A stretch of 64,000 bases of DNA. It comes from Plutella xylostella (Eukaryota; Arthropoda; Insecta; Lepidoptera; Plutellidae). Positions 50,630 through 61,987 of the stretch are shown piece by piece. Each line of letters opens with the position of its first letter. Position 1 is the stretch's first letter. The stretch covers positions 1,939,501 to 2,003,500 of the forward strand of contig NC_063982.1 in NCBI RefSeq assembly GCF_932276165.1. Direction: 5' to 3'. The notes under the pieces are model-generated. The model was not told the origin of the DNA and did not search any database. It saw only the letters and a list, made by a program, of their open reading frames with translations. Both the position numbers and the translations under genes were made by a program.

Positions 50630-50832
50630 CTAGCTGTTCCCGCGAGCTTCGCTTCGCCTTAAAAAGTTTTCCCGTGGGAATTTCGGGATAAAAAGTAGCC
50701 TATGTTCTTTCTGTGGGTTTAGACCATCTGTATATCAAATTTCATTCAAATCCGTTTTAGTTTTTTGTTTTACTCTCAGAGTAACAGACAGAGACAGTGA
50801 CTTCATAATAAAAGGAAGTTAGTATTAGGATT
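50630..50832 (-). mobile_element. Helitron-like element (Lep1 type)
   Basis: CTAGCTGTTCCCGCGAGCTT to TATTAGGA, with a degenerate GACA run. Its GAGCTTCGCTTCGCC variant differs from the GCGCGCTT subtype. Confidence 0.65.
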
Positions 50833-51099
50833 GAAATCCTTTAGGCACTAGGCAGTTATTATATTGCCGTTTTTTCGAAATTCTCTTGTGGAAATTCCGT
50901 CTGAAGAAAAAGCAACGTCATTCTTATCATAAATTATTATTTGTAAGACACAATAAAAAAATACGATGTTGTTAATTGGAGCGAATTTAAATGCATTATT
51001 TTAACCAAAAATAATATTTTTATATGGAATGAGACCTTTTTCACCAATTTCAGTTTCATAGAGCAAAAGTTGTTCAGAATGACGACTTTCGGATTGCAA

Positions 51100-51220
51100 T
51101 ATAGAGATTTATTATTAATACTTTATTGCACACAAACACAGAAAATGCACAACATAGACGGTACCTACAATTGGCGGCCTTTTTACTAAGAGATTTGTCT
51201 TCCAGACTAGGTACCTCAGA
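51100..51220 (-). repeat. LINE 3' end fragment
   Basis: TTATTAATACTTTATTGCAC and TTGGCGGCCTTTTTACTAAG AGATTTGTCTTCCAGAC are the minus-strand LINE 3' UTR blocks. Confidence 0.6.
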
Positions 51221-51737
51221 GCAGAAATATACCACTTTTGCAATAAGTACCCATTGGAGTTTAGTAAGATGTATACAGCACTCAAAAGTGTAGTAAGTAC
51301 TTAGATATATTGCAGGCATATTTCATACAGGTTTTTTATTATTATCAAATTCTTTACTGCACAAAATAATACCTACTATAGTAGCATACTCTACCAGTTA
51401 ACCTTTTATTCTAAACTCCCTACCCTAACCAACAATAGACATCATGAACAGAGTTTCCACTAGTTTGACTCTGAAAATTGGCACAAATTTTCTTTCTCAT
51501 ATTTGCCTGTTTCACAAGGGACCAATTTACTTATTGTGTGAAATTGGCCGTAACTGAGGGTTGAAAGTTGCGAATCAAGATGTATTGTGCGAACCCATTG
51601 GTCCAGAAGTGGGGTGCGTAAGGGTACATAGTGTATACCTAGGTTAAGACGACGATTTTTGGTTAAATCTGTCGCTAGGGTAGCCCCTGTGCTAGATAAT
51701 TCTTTGATGTAGTGCATCAGAAATGAGTTTTAAAGGT

Positions 51738-51838
51738 CCGCCATAAATGTATGCAGAAAAGGCGTCAGCAATGCCGATAAAGTGGAAATAATGCGATGTG
51801 TCCGTTGCGTACCATACCAAAAGATGGACGTTTACCCT
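51738..51838. repeat. MITE S, partial
   Basis: GTCAGCAATGCCGATAAAGT GGA, then GTGTCCGTTGCGTACCATAC, ending AAAGATGGACGTTTACCC before TAA. The left TIR is lost. Confidence 0.65.
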
Positions 51839-51983
51839 AATTCCGATGAAGAAATCTTGATCTTATGAAAATGGTGGGTGATCATGCTATCTAACACTAT
51901 TCATGTCTTCTTAAACCCAAGAGAACCAGGCAATCCTACTTTGTATTTAATTGAAATTAAGCTGAGATTGTTAATCACCACGC

Positions 51984-52247
51984 TGCCCGATGCCCTAGTG
52001 AGGGATAGTGGACCCCAACAAGCAAACTTGTGCTGAGAGAGTAGTCGTAAGGGGCAACCCGACTGTCAGATGCTTTCAAGCTGTCCGAAGGCCTAGGCTT
52101 TACGACTGCTGCCGAAACAGCAACCGGGACCCACGGCTCAACGTGCCGCCCGAAGCACGAAAGCGCCCAGAAAACCACTTGAAATCGGTCACCCATCAAA
52201 TGAGTAGCCATGCTATGTATCACACTGAAGCTAGCTCGACTACGGAA
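51984..52247 (-). repeat. 5S-derived SINE, 3'-truncated copy
   Basis: In reverse: GGACCCCAACAAGCAAACTT, AACCCGACTGTCAGATGCTT, GCAACCGGGACCCACGG and, on the 5S side, TCGGTCACCCATCAAATGAG. The 5S part is strongly diverged compared with the 47.3-kb copy. Confidence 0.8.
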
Positions 52248-52249
52248 GA

Positions 52250-53200
52250 TTTCTTAAATACGTTTGGCACACCATAGGCAGTCAGCAACTGACACCTAAT
52301 CTGACGAACTACGATAGAAAAAATATCAAGAAAAAAAACAACTTACTTGCGAGTTACATCTGACTACCCCTTTTGGGATTAGGTACAGTTGCATAAGCAC
52401 TTTATTTACCTCTACACCCACACAAGGATCACCCTCACGTCATATCATGGTCATTTCTACCAACCCCTCATTTCAAACCACTAGCCAACCCCGGAAACTA
52501 AATTACATAAATAAACCATAGACATTTTCTTTTTTTTAAACCGCAGCGGCGACAGACGCACGGCGCCTAGAATTGGTTCCTTTTTTGAAAATTTAAATTT
52601 AAAATTAGAACGTAGCACGTAATGGCGTCGTCTGGCCGCCATCATTAAAAATAGATCATAGACGTTGGATTCATGTTTTTGTGTAATTCTATATCGATGT
52701 TTTTATTATTATAATCATCATTGTATTTCTTTGTTACAGTCTTTAAATTGTGTAGGGAATATTCTAAGATTTGTGTGTAGATTTTAGCTTTAACACCAGC
52801 AAAGCAACTTTAGCGTAAGTTCTATGTGTCACCCACATGCCAAGAAGAAGATAGTAAGTAATTTAAATAATGTGGTGTAATTTAATGATTCGATTGAATG
52901 AAAAAAAAAATACCCTTAAGCATAACACTTAATAAAAACAGTAGCCATATTTTTATTAATCTAACATAGTCCCTGGAGCTAGAATTAGAGATGTAATTTA
53001 AGTTTAGTTTTATTATTATTATCATATTAGTAAAATTTAGTTATAAAAGGTCATAATTCTATAATAGTAAAATAGGATTTAAAAATCAACAGTACCGTAA
53101 TCAACAGTATCAAAAGTAACCTAATAACTACCAGTTTCACTAACTGTATCTCTGTCTCTCGAATTATATATTTGATATGTAACTGTTCGTAATTTTACTA
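52250..53200. other. no recognisable gene or repeat
   Basis: AT-rich. The GC-richer segment 52540-52650 (GCAGCGGCGACAGACGCACG GCGCC; GGCGTCGTCTGGCCGCCAT) is unassigned. Confidence 0.4.
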
Positions 53201-53242
53201 GCAACTACACTCACAAGAGCAATGAAAAAGTTCCAGTTATAA

Positions 53243-53503
53243 ACACACACACACGCACTCACGCCTTGTACTAATGTACTCCCTTGCGGGGTAGGCAGAG
53301 GTGCATTGCTGCACCCACTTTTCGCCAGAGTGTTATGTTAGTCCCAATGTAATAGGGGGCGGGCCTATTGCCATTTTACGGGCACATTCAAGACCCGAGA
53401 AAAAATATCTGTGTTTAAACAAATATCTGCCCCAGCCGGGAATCGAACCCGGGACCATCGGTTCAGTACTCAGGTCACTAACCACTACGCCATTCGGTCG
53501 TCA
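53243..53503 (-). repeat. tRNA-derived SINE, type B, full length
   Basis: The 14-bp TSD AGTTCCAGTTATAA / AGTTTCAGTTATAA (one mismatch) lies at 53229-53242 and 53504-53517. The low end has CACACAC instead of an A-run. Confidence 0.9.
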
Positions 53504-53580
53504 AGTTTCAGTTATAATGGCACCAAATTACTCCGAAACGTAAACTAATGACGCCGTCTGCAATATTAAAGTGCATTTAA

Positions 53581-53819
53581 ATAAGTATAAATATGTGGGG
53601 ACATCTCACACACGGCCATCAGACCCCAAACTAGGCAGGGCCTGTGATATGGGTATCGGACAGCTGATATAATATTTATAAATTTTAAAAAAAATATTTA
53701 TTAAATATAAAATAAATATCAACACCCAAGACCCGAGTACAAATATCTGTCTTTAATTTAAACAAAAATATCTGCCTCAGCCGGGAATCGAACCCGGGAC
53801 CTTCGGCATAGCAGTCAGG
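53581..53819 (-). repeat. tRNA-derived SINE, type A, head-truncated
   Basis: The 8-bp TSD GCATTTAA at 53573-53580 and 53820-53827 lies within MITE C. The copy stops inside the head after AGTCAGG. Confidence 0.85.
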
Positions 53820-54029
53820 GCATTTAACAGCGCATCAGAATATTATTAATAATAATCTAAAAACATAAACGTTTAAATTAAAATTTATAAAACATTGCGG
53901 CAATGAAGTGTCGGCATTTTGTTAAATTTTGACATATTGTCCCAGGAACTATCAAGTCGCTTGGACCCAACTAAACAGTGAGTTAACTGTCCCCACATAT
54001 TTATTATATTTATTTAAATTTAACTAATA

Positions 54030-54326
54030 TTGCGTGTTCATAGGTATTCCTATAATTACAGAAAACAAACCGGACTCAGTCATTCGGTTTTTCAAAAACA
54101 ACTAAGGAGTATTAATGCTCATAGTCTTGATATAATACACTTCCAAAAACTATCAGCCCGTGATTATCATAATCTATTCACAAAACTTTATTCGAAAGAC
54201 GCATATGATTATATGGAAAACATAAAACGTCTAACCACTTATTTCCATACATTGTTAATTCAAACTTTGGGTTTTGAAGGAAGTCTGGCGCCTTTTAAAT
54301 GGAGCCGTCCGCAAGTTTACTGGTAG
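54030..54326 (+). CDS. hypothetical ORF, 98 codons, possible LINE or exon remnant
   Basis: The frame reads MRVHRYSYNYRKQTGLSHSV...HFQKLSARDYHNLFTKLYS, then RLTTYFHTLLIQTLGFEGSL...FKWSRPQVYW and a stop. It has mixed, protein-like composition without low complexity, but I recognise no domain. TATTCCTATAATTACAG near 54062 resembles a 3' splice site, so codons before it need not be coding. The stop overlaps ACTGGTAGAGAATGCTGG, the start of the jockey/CR1-like LINE 3' UTR type seen at 38.5 kb, so it may instead be the last part of a diverged LINE protein or a chance frame beside a LINE tail. Confidence 0.3.
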   Translation: MRVHRYSYNYRKQTGLSHSVFQKQLRSINAHSLDIIHFQKLSARDYHNLFTKLYSKDAYDYMENIKRLTTYFHTLLIQTLGFEGSLAPFKWSRPQVYW

Positions 54327-54400
54327 AGAATGCTGGCAATAAGTCTTCTTCATTCTCTGTTTTATAGATGTACAATGTACCTACATTGTATTAAATTGGT
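54315..54400 (+). repeat. LINE 3' UTR fragment
   Basis: TACTGGTAGAGAATGCTGGC AATAAGTC...TAGATGTACAATG matches the 38.5-kb LINE 3' end but stops before the polyadenylation signal. Confidence 0.5.
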
Positions 54401-54593
54401 TTGGTAACTAGTTAAAAGTTAACTTAGACTTCATACACATAATCTATTACTTATAAGTTACGGCATAATCAGTTATGGTCGAACCTATAAAACCCATTTA
54501 GACAACATAATTATATAGACTTAGTTCCCAAATCAGCCAGAAAGAATCACATAAAAATCGAAAGCGACTTATTTAATTACTGTAAAATTTTAA

Positions 54594-54705
54594 ATGTATT
54601 TATTTATTTATTTGATACTTTATTGCACAAATATGACATATAAGTGTACAAAAGGTGGACTTAATGCTAAAAGCATTTTCTACCAGCCAACCTACAGGAG
54701 GTACA
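54594..54705 (-). repeat. LINE 3' end with TTTA tail
   Basis: ATTTATTTATTTGATACTTT ATTGCAC at the low end and AATGCTAAAAGCATTTTCTA CCAGCCAACCTACAGGAGGT at the high end. This is the reverse of the TGGTAGAGAATGC 3' end at 38.5 kb. Confidence 0.65.
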
Positions 54706-55575
54706 GAAAAACTAGTAGTTTAATTTGTTTAAGATGTCTATTATTTGTGAAGGATGTGATAACATGGATTCACTGGTGAGACGGGAGCGACCAAAGCAGT
54801 TGCGTTATTTGTCATACTTGTCTACATACACATTACCAAGGTATATGAATGTATACGGTTCTAGAACATGGGAATACCTACTACCAATGATATTATTATT
54901 AAATGAACTACCTACTGATACAAGAAAGTCTCCTAATAAACAGGAATAAATGTAAAACTATAATGAAACAATACTTTCTCGTAATACCTAATTAGCTATT
55001 AGTAACATTTATCAACATAAATTTTATATAGCCAACCATTATTATTGTTTAAGGCACAACTTCTGACTGCACTTGCCACACATAAACCCTGCGTGGTTTA
55101 AGCGGCAGGTTTTTGTTGTAAACTTATGTACCTATTATAATATATTATGTTTTTGGAAAATAAACGAAATAATAATAATAATAATACAAAGTTAAAAAAC
55201 TGAATGACGTGACACGTCGCAAAAGTCGAATAACTTTTGAACTGCTTAATCGATTTTAATGAAACATGGTTAAGAACACTCAGTTTAACATTACCTATGA
55301 TCTTAGTAATACAAAACGAAAATCGTTTCAGCCGTTTCCACAGACAGATACACACGCACAGTACACAGAAACGTTAAACTTTTAACACCCCGCTTTTTCG
55401 TTTGGTGTTATTTATGAACAGCATCAGTAAAATGTCTGTAAAGAAGCCTCCACGAGTGACGTATCAACCTTACACACGTTCGAAGCACTCTGTAGGCAGT
55501 CAGCTCACCTGACTGGTCAATCCTGTCACCACGGTGACAAAGCTTCGTCCAGCTATTGTGTTTGTCACCGTCATT
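54706..55575. other. no recognisable gene
   Basis: A 74-codon frame at 54725-54949 has no identifiable motif. 55200-55390 contains Helitron-like interior phrases (ATCGATTTTAATGAAACATG; CAGACAGATACACACGCACA) without termini. Confidence 0.4.
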
Positions 55576-55579
55576 ATAA

Positions 55580-56075
55580 GATGACGAAGAATGCCATCCC
55601 CATAGTCCATAATAATATTAAGATAGACCTTAGATTAACGATGTATGCACATGATAGTGTGTCACATACAAAAACAAAGCAAACATCTGTCCGCTTTTTC
55701 TTTACGGTCAAACCGATTTACGTTCAACCTAATGACAACCATTGCACCAATGAATCAAGTCTAAAAGTATCATCCAACCGAACTACAGTGCCACAAACTT
55801 ATCTGTTCCGGTGACAGTTCAAGTAAATGTCTAATATTTCTTAAGTTTGCCCATGGTGGTAATTTGCCCTTGCGGTTATAATAAACCCATCTAATCTATA
55901 TCAATATACAATTAATTAGTAAGTAATGAGATATGGATCAATTTAGTTCGTTCTCACCGGAACAGATAAGTTTGTGGCACTATAATTCAAAATAAAACCT
56001 CAGTGGCAGAAGTGGGGTGTTATTTGCCGAGACGTTTCTTTTGCACTGACACTCCATGTAGCTCGTATTAAGATA
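55580..56075 (-). repeat. MITE D copy with a MITE L insertion
   Basis: TTTACGGTCAAACCGATTTA CGTTCAACCTAATGACAACC before and CAGTGGCAGAAGTGGGGTGT TATTTGCCGAGACG after the insertion are D blocks in reverse of the 26-kb copy. Confidence 0.65.
55786..55982. repeat. MITE L, complete, TA TSD
   Basis: CAGTGCCACAAACTTATCTG ... CAGATAAGTTTGTGGCACT, with TA at 55784-55785 and 55983-55984. The last terminal base is mutated. Slightly shorter than the 16.7-kb copy. Confidence 0.9.
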
Positions 56076-56610
56076 TTGCGACAGACACACACACTAACAC
56101 TTTCCACACACATTTCTGAACGACACTTTTCCACTCAAAACTTCGCGGAGGTTACACTTTCACTTTCGCGCTGTCTGTCTGTCTGTTCTCTGCCAAGTGT
56201 CGGTTTGTAATGGAGCTAGCTCGCGTCACAGGGCCTGTGCGGTTTTGAGACAATTATGCGTCAATTTGTTTGACTATGGAGTAATTTTGTGGGGCCCAAT
56301 AATCTGTCTGCAATAAGCTTGTATTGGTCATTATTATGTTCAGCATAAACTGTTCTGTGTTGCGGTGCGTGCGACGGATAAGGGTTTGTTCGAAATGTCT
56401 GGGTTTTTTTTTAGAGGAAATGCGATTGAGTTTGTGGGTCTGTGAGTCGGTTTGTTTGGTAATAGGCAATGTAGCTCGCATTACAATTTTGTTATTTTAT
56501 ATTAATCTGTGTAATTCATAAGTTCTGTATTAGTTTTATAATTTTTACATAGAAAAACGAATTTATAGTCGACAGATTGGATGAATTGGCTTTAGAATAC
56601 ATAGATTTTT
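56076..56610. other. no recognised gene
   Basis: 56090-56260 is moderately GC-rich with GTCT repeats (CTGTCTGTCTGTCTG) but lacks Helitron-like ends. Overlapping frames on both strands at 56254-56521 look like chance. Confidence 0.35.
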
Positions 56611-56614
56611 AGAT

Positions 56615-56730
56615 TATAGATCTGACTACTGTTATGCCAAAGTTGTCGGATTTCATCCCTGGCTGGGGTAGATAGGTAAGTATTTGGTTTAAAGCCAGAT
56701 TTCGGGTCTTGTGAGTTAAATGTATTAATG
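56615..56730 (+). repeat. degraded SINE type A/B head
   Basis: CTGACTACTGTTATGCCAAA G...GATTTCATCCCTGGCTGGGG TAGATA, then GGTCTTGTGAGTTAA: a decayed tRNA-like head and body start. Confidence 0.5.
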
Positions 56731-57259
56731 AATTAAATGTATTGTAATATGTTGTGAGTGTTAGAATAGAATTAATATTTATTCAAAGAAAACAACTTAT
56801 GTTATTACATACATCCCACAAAACCAAGTTTTAATATGGTTTGACTGTGGGTAAGGAGTCGCACTACATAACAAATACATACTACCTACCTAAGGTTTAA
56901 AAATAAACGAAAGCGGAAACATACCAAAATGCACAAAATCATTGACTTTGACCGCAACATCCAATGATTTACAGGACATAAATTCAGTCACTAAGTGTAA
57001 GTAAGTAGTAACTATAAGTTTATAAGTAATTTTATGACTTAAATAAAGTTATTTAGTGATGGTAAAGTATGATATTATGTTGAACTAGAACGCGGCCATG
57101 ACTCTACTTAATATGGTCTTTTGTAGTGTTGTTTATATTAGAATTATCACACTCACTAATAACAATAAAAGTTACAATGATACTTATATATTTTTAGCTG
57201 TCATAAAATCTTTTTTTTACATTCTTACCTTAAATTGTATTGTACTAAGCCCTGCGAAA

Positions 57260-57592
57260 GGAGCGGTGGTAGCTCAGTCGGGTAAGCGCCCGCTTCTCAC
57301 GCCAGAGATGCGGGTTCGAATCCCGGCGCTGACATGTACCAATGAGTTCTTTTCTGAATTTAAGTACAATGTATACCATCGCTCTTACGGTGAAGGAAAA
57401 CATCGTGAGGAAACCTGCATATCTAGATTTAGCACATCTAGATATGTGAACCCACCAACCCGCAGTGGACCAGCGTGGTGGGAAAATCTTCCAAGCTTAG
57501 GAAGGCAGTTTAGACCTTGGGGATATGCACAAAGGTTCCATTCGAGAGAGCCAGGTGCAGGTACTGTTACCCCCACAGAGAATAGAATAGAA
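57260..57592 (+). repeat. tRNA-derived SINE G, full length, 14-bp TSD
   Basis: TAAGCCCTGCGAAA at 57246-57259 and 57593-57606 is a perfect TSD. The head has TAGCTCAGTCGGGTAAGCG (A box) and GGTTCGAATCCCGG (B box) and looks tRNA-derived. The body holds CATCGCTCTTACGGTGAAGG, two inverted TCTAGAT blocks and AGAGCCAGGTGCAGGTACTG; the tail is AGAATAGAATAGAA. The 165-codon frame that runs through it is not a gene. Reference copy for family G. Confidence 0.95.
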
Positions 57593-57606
57593 TAAGCCCT
57601 GCGAAA

Positions 57607-58205
57607 AAAAGTTTGCACAAAGATATGGTAAGCAATTAATTAATTAGGATATAGACATAAACCAACTGACTTATGTAGGTAATCTTGCTGTGTAACCAGA
57701 CATGTGTATGTGTTGTGTTAAGTAAATAACTAACTTATCTATGTATCTATCACAGCGACTAGGCTTCTTATTTCAAGTATAAACTCGAAAAAAACCTAAA
57801 TTAAATTAAATTCATTTATTTCAGATAACTTGATCCATATTCAGTAGGTACATGTCATAAATTTCAATTCAATAATTTATTTAATTCAATTAATATACAG
57901 AATCTTAAACCAAGTTTGTCCCAACCAACCCCACATCTGAAGCTAAAAAGATTCGCACAAAAACTGCCGAATTTCCGAAACAGTATTACTCATAAGGCCA
58001 ACCTATATTCAGGTTACAGAAAAGCATGTAGGACAGATGGGTATCGAAGCCAGATTATTAATATTATAATGCTAATCCCACATTAAAGTTCGGCCGGCCT
58101 AGGTTACTTCGGAAAATTAACTTTACATTAACATAATGAGAACATGGTCTTTGTAGAGTGTTGAGAAATACAGTGGATACGTCTTTGTATAACACAAGAT
58201 TCATA
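57607..58205. other. AT-rich, possible LINE tails
   Basis: TAAATTAAATTCATTTATTT near 57800 and TCAATTCAATAATTTATTTA near 57868 resemble minus-strand LINE 3' termini with ATTCA-type tails. Nothing coding. Confidence 0.35.
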
Positions 58206-58211
58206 TTTTAT

Positions 58212-58345
58212 ACAATACAATACACTTTGTTTTCACCAAGAACAAAAATTACAAAAAAAAAACAAAACTTAAAAATAAAACAGTACAAATAAGAGGCAGC
58301 CTTATTGCTTATAGCAATCTCTACCAGACAACCTTTGGATGGAAG
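58212..58345 (-). repeat. LINE 3' end fragment
   Basis: ACAATACAATACACTTTGTT at the low end is the pentamer tail; GGCAGCCTTATTGCTTATAG CAATCTC and CAGACAACCTTT follow, as at 30.7 kb. Confidence 0.65.
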
Positions 58346-58456
58346 TGAGTTTATATACTCTAGTTAAGTCTTTTACTATTTACATATTTGTGATTAATGC
58401 ATATAATACACAATCATTAGTACATCGAAACAAGGTACAGAATTGTTCTTAACTAA

Positions 58457-58603
58457 CCCCCTTATTCATAGAGAAGTTACAGAACGTTTTAACTAATAAA
58501 CTGTTTTGTCCCTCTCTATCAAAGAACAAATTGTTCTATGTCGGAGAGGGACAAAACAGTTTATTAGTTAAAACGTATTGTAACTTTTCTATGAATAAGG
58601 GGG
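58457..58603. repeat. foldback MITE, 147 bp, TAA TSD
   Basis: TAA at 58454-58456 and 58604-58606. 60-bp arms start CCCCCTTATTCATAGAGAAG and include AACTAATAAACTGTTTTGTC. Arm identity is very high. PIF/Harbinger-type TSD. Confidence 0.85.
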
Positions 58604-58874
58604 TAAGTATGTAAGGGCGTACTTACTATCGCCTAAACGCGATTTCTTGTTATGTAAGGATAAATCTACCGATGTGGTTCATGAAAGGAGCTTTCCCTAT
58701 TTAGCTTAGGGAGCTTATTTCTTTCAGCTTATTTCCCTTAGGGAGTTTCCCAATCAGGGAAATCTGAGTCCAAAACTGACAGAACAAAAGAAAAACTGAA
58801 ACTTTAAATACTTATATATATCTTGTTTTTACACGTTACCCATTTTCTTAATTTTATTTTTCCTATATTTATGT

Positions 58875-58995
58875 GGTTGTCTGAAAGAGATTAGGTACTT
58901 TCAGTAATAAAGGCCGCCGATTCTGTGTCTATTTATTTAATGTTCTATGTTTGTGAAACTGTTTCTGTTTGTGTGCAATAAAGAAAATTCTATCT
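58875..58995 (+). repeat. LINE 3' end fragment
   Basis: CTTTCAGTAATAAAGGCCGC CGATT, GTGTGCAATAAAGAAAATTC: the plus-strand form of the LINE tail. Short frames downstream are not gene-like. Confidence 0.5.
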
Positions 58996-58999
58996 GTAT

Positions 59000-59840
59000 C
59001 TCTTCAAAATATATTATTTTCCCTACTCTATGGCATCCCAACTTGAATCCCAGCTTGGGCCGTGTCAACACTATGTTATATTATACAAAGATATACATTA
59101 TGCTGTGTATATTATTACCATGTACTATATGTATTATTATATTATACCTACCAAAAGGAAATTAGGTATGTTCGCCGTTGTGACCCATAATTTCGTTCTT
59201 TTTAAAAACGTTTCATAATCATATTCATGATGTTGTTATTATTTTTGGTATTTCCGATTAGTTCGTTTAAGATGGAGTGGATTATTGTTGTTATGAGGTG
59301 GGATAAGTTTGGGCAGCTTTATGGAAAATATTTCAGTTCATTTACTTTATAGGTGAAAATAGTTTCTAATGAAAATAAGAATTCAAATCAAATTGGTAGG
59401 TATTTATTTTGTTGCTTTATAAGCTGTAACCTTTTAACAGCATTATTTTCCAAGAAGGTATAGGCAACTTTGAATTATATACAATGTAATCGAAAAACTG
59501 ACTGTCTTATAAATATCGAGAATACAACAAAGCTTAATAATATTCGTGGATTAGCGGTTAGCTATGGAAACGGTTTTGTTCTCAAAAACATGTTGCAAAA
59601 TTTTGAAAATGTAATTAATCTACTTTGAGTCAGTTTTCTTTTTTTTGTAAGTAAGTACAGGTAGGAATTTAAGTTTGAAACAATATAATATGTCTTAGGG
59701 TTTTCTTTGAAAATTTGACCAGTTATTTACGAATACATCTAAATAGTCCTTTTACATATTTTACAACATTTCTTGACTGAGATAAGTACCTTAGTACTCT
59801 ATGTAGTTCATTGATAAATATTATATACACTTATATCCCA
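59000..59840. other. no recognisable feature
   Basis: AT-rich sequence; nothing recognised. Confidence 0.4.
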
Positions 59841-59843
59841 GCA

Positions 59844-59965
59844 GCCGCTACACGGGTTCGTTATAAACTTGTTTAATGCGCGTTCCACAAATCACAGTGT
59901 CGTGTTTATGTCAAATCACGATATACTGACGTTTATCTACGTCCATAACGAACCCGTATAGCGGC
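59844..59965. repeat. TIR MITE, 122 bp
   Basis: GCCGCTACACGGGTTCGTTA and its inverse TAACGAACCCGTATAGCGGC bound it. TSD not clear. Confidence 0.75.
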
Positions 59966-60089
59966 ACCAGATACCTAAGAGAACGGGGTGGCTTGTCATA
60001 TGATTGACACTTTCGATTGCTGGCAATAGCTCCATTCTCTCATCACACCACATCAAATTAAAGAAACGTAAAATACGGTAATTTATAAA

Positions 60090-60820
60090 TACTTTTATTG
60101 ATTTAAACGCCTGCCACCTAGCGCCGAGTAGCGGTACTAGCGCCGTCCACTAGCGCCACGTCACGCAGCGGTAGCTTCGGGAACTAACGCTCAATACATC
60201 AAACAGCCGACTTGAGCATTTTAATTGAACAAATTAAACAGATTTATTGACGTTCACATGATATTATCGTATGTTCGCGCGTGTACATTTGCTATTACTC
60301 GTATAATTTTGTTTACGAACATCACACTATAGTTGAGCCTTTTTTTATTAGCGTTTGAGGTAAGTAAGTAAATAAGTACATAATTTAGGTGATATATTTG
60401 TTTACTTTCTTGAATAGCTTGTGGCTTTGATTTATGAGTAATCTTCGGGCTGCTTTCATTATTTGGTAATGAGCTGTGTGTAAGTAAGTACATTTAAGTA
60501 TATTATTTTATTTGGATGTTTGCTTGTATTGATTATGCTCCAAAACTACCGACTAAATCTCTTCAAATTTCTCTACCAATAGAATTTCAATTCACATTAT
60601 TTCTGAAGTGATAAAGATACATAAGCTACCTCATGTCTTTTATCTCGGAATTTTTACTGTACAGTGTACACCTTTAAAAGTTAGCCACGATTTAGGCCGA
60701 GTTTTTTGATCGCATGTGTCAAGTTTATATGTCATTGTCGTATTTTATCTCTCCTTTTGTCTTTCATTTTTAATAGTTGTGATATTAATATTATGATATT
60801 TTAAGGACTTTGCTATTTAA
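60090..60820. other. unassigned, with a CTAGCGCC triplication
   Basis: CTAGCGCC occurs three times in 60117-60158 within a GC-rich patch. 60692-60712 carries half of the 18.7-kb hairpin (GGCCGAGTTTTTTGATC). No gene is seen. Confidence 0.35.
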
Positions 60821-60990
60821 AGGTGAGCGTCCACTATCGTACGTATCGGACCAAACGAATTTTCATAAATGTATGAAGAAACAGCGTCGGCAATGCCGAT
60901 GAAGTGGACGCACTTGTGTGAATTTCTTTACAAAGAATACTGAATGCGATGCGTCTGTTGCGTAGGATGCCGAAAGGTGGAAGCTTAACT
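60821..60990. repeat. MITE S, near complete
   Basis: AGGTGAGCGTCCACTATCGT to GAAAGGTGGAAGCTTAACT, flanked by TAA and TTA. The interior CGGCAATGCCGATGAAGTGG matches the other S copies. Confidence 0.75.
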
Positions 60991-61245
60991 TTAACCAAAC
61001 AAAAGCGCTTTATAATTATTCAAGCCAATTCAAAATGCTTGTGCCTGTTTAATTACATTTACAGTAATAAGTATAACGAGTACATTATATGTAGCTCCGA
61101 TACACATTCAAGTTGTATCAATATAATGCTAGAAGTGGACCACACACGGTAAATAGGCAATAACATTTTATAGCCACAGGTTGCTAGCTGTTTCACCAAT
61201 GTATCTAGTCATTTACAATTACACCGGCATATCTGAAATAACTGT

Positions 61246-61345
61246 AGCTGTGGGGTTACCACCACCGAGCATTAGCACTTAACAATCCTTAAGGTGCGTC
61301 GTTCGACTGTCAAACAGCTGTCAGATTCATACAGGTTACGTCAGG
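61246..61345. repeat. MITE T, left half
   Basis: GTAGCTGTGGGGTTACCACC ACCGA, then CTTAACAATCC, matches the left TIR of the 6.9-kb copy. The right TIR is absent. Confidence 0.6.
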
Positions 61346-61975
61346 CAAGTCATGTCCAAACGGGAGGTTCTCAGATATTGAGAAGAATAAACTAGTGCTT
61401 CATCCCACAAAAAGCATATTATTATTATAGTCAAGAAGCTTTTTCATTTTATTTTTCCTTCTATAAGGTCGCTTTACTGTGATAAAGGTACAATTAACTA
61501 CAAGTTTTGCTTAAAATTATGGAACAGTACGAGATTACTTAGGTTTTCACGCAAAATAAGGGACGAATATAAAGTAGTAAGTATATCTGTGAAATAACAT
61601 AAGCAGATAGGTAGGTACGTACTTTCCTAATTCCCGAATTGAAATAGCAATTTCAGAGGTTAGCTTATACAAAATATTGAAACAAATACTTTTAACATGT
61701 TTCTGAAAAAATACTCACTGCTTCTAGAATTCCAATTTTTTCTAGCCTCCTGTCAGGGACTTTCAGAGTTTGTTACCACAATATTAGGTACCACTAAACA
61801 TAGCTATTACATAAGTTGTACATATACTTACTTACCTATATAGGTATAGTCGATACAACTATGTCGTGCAAATAATGACTTTTGAGGAAAACTATAAGAA
61901 ACTACCAATGACGTAGGTACCTACCTACCTCGGCACTTTAGATATTACAAATACATGCTAAAGTTTATTTCTTCT
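61346..61975. other. no recognisable feature
   Basis: AT-rich; nothing recognised. Confidence 0.4.
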
Positions 61976-61987
61976 TACATTTATAAA

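Larger units (their letters stand above)
53208..53955 (-). repeat. MITE C, complete span, with two SINEs
   Basis: CACTCACAAGAGCAATGAAA AAG at the left, ACCAAATTACTCCGAAACGT between the SINEs, CAGCGCATCAGAATATTATT and AGTGTCGGCATTTTGTTA at the right. The far TIR is degraded. Confidence 0.7.

Noticed and set aside
57098..57595. 165-codon frame on the plus strand
   Set aside because: It crosses the left edge of SINE G, reads through the tRNA-like head and matches no protein; the SINE with its TSD explains the sequence.
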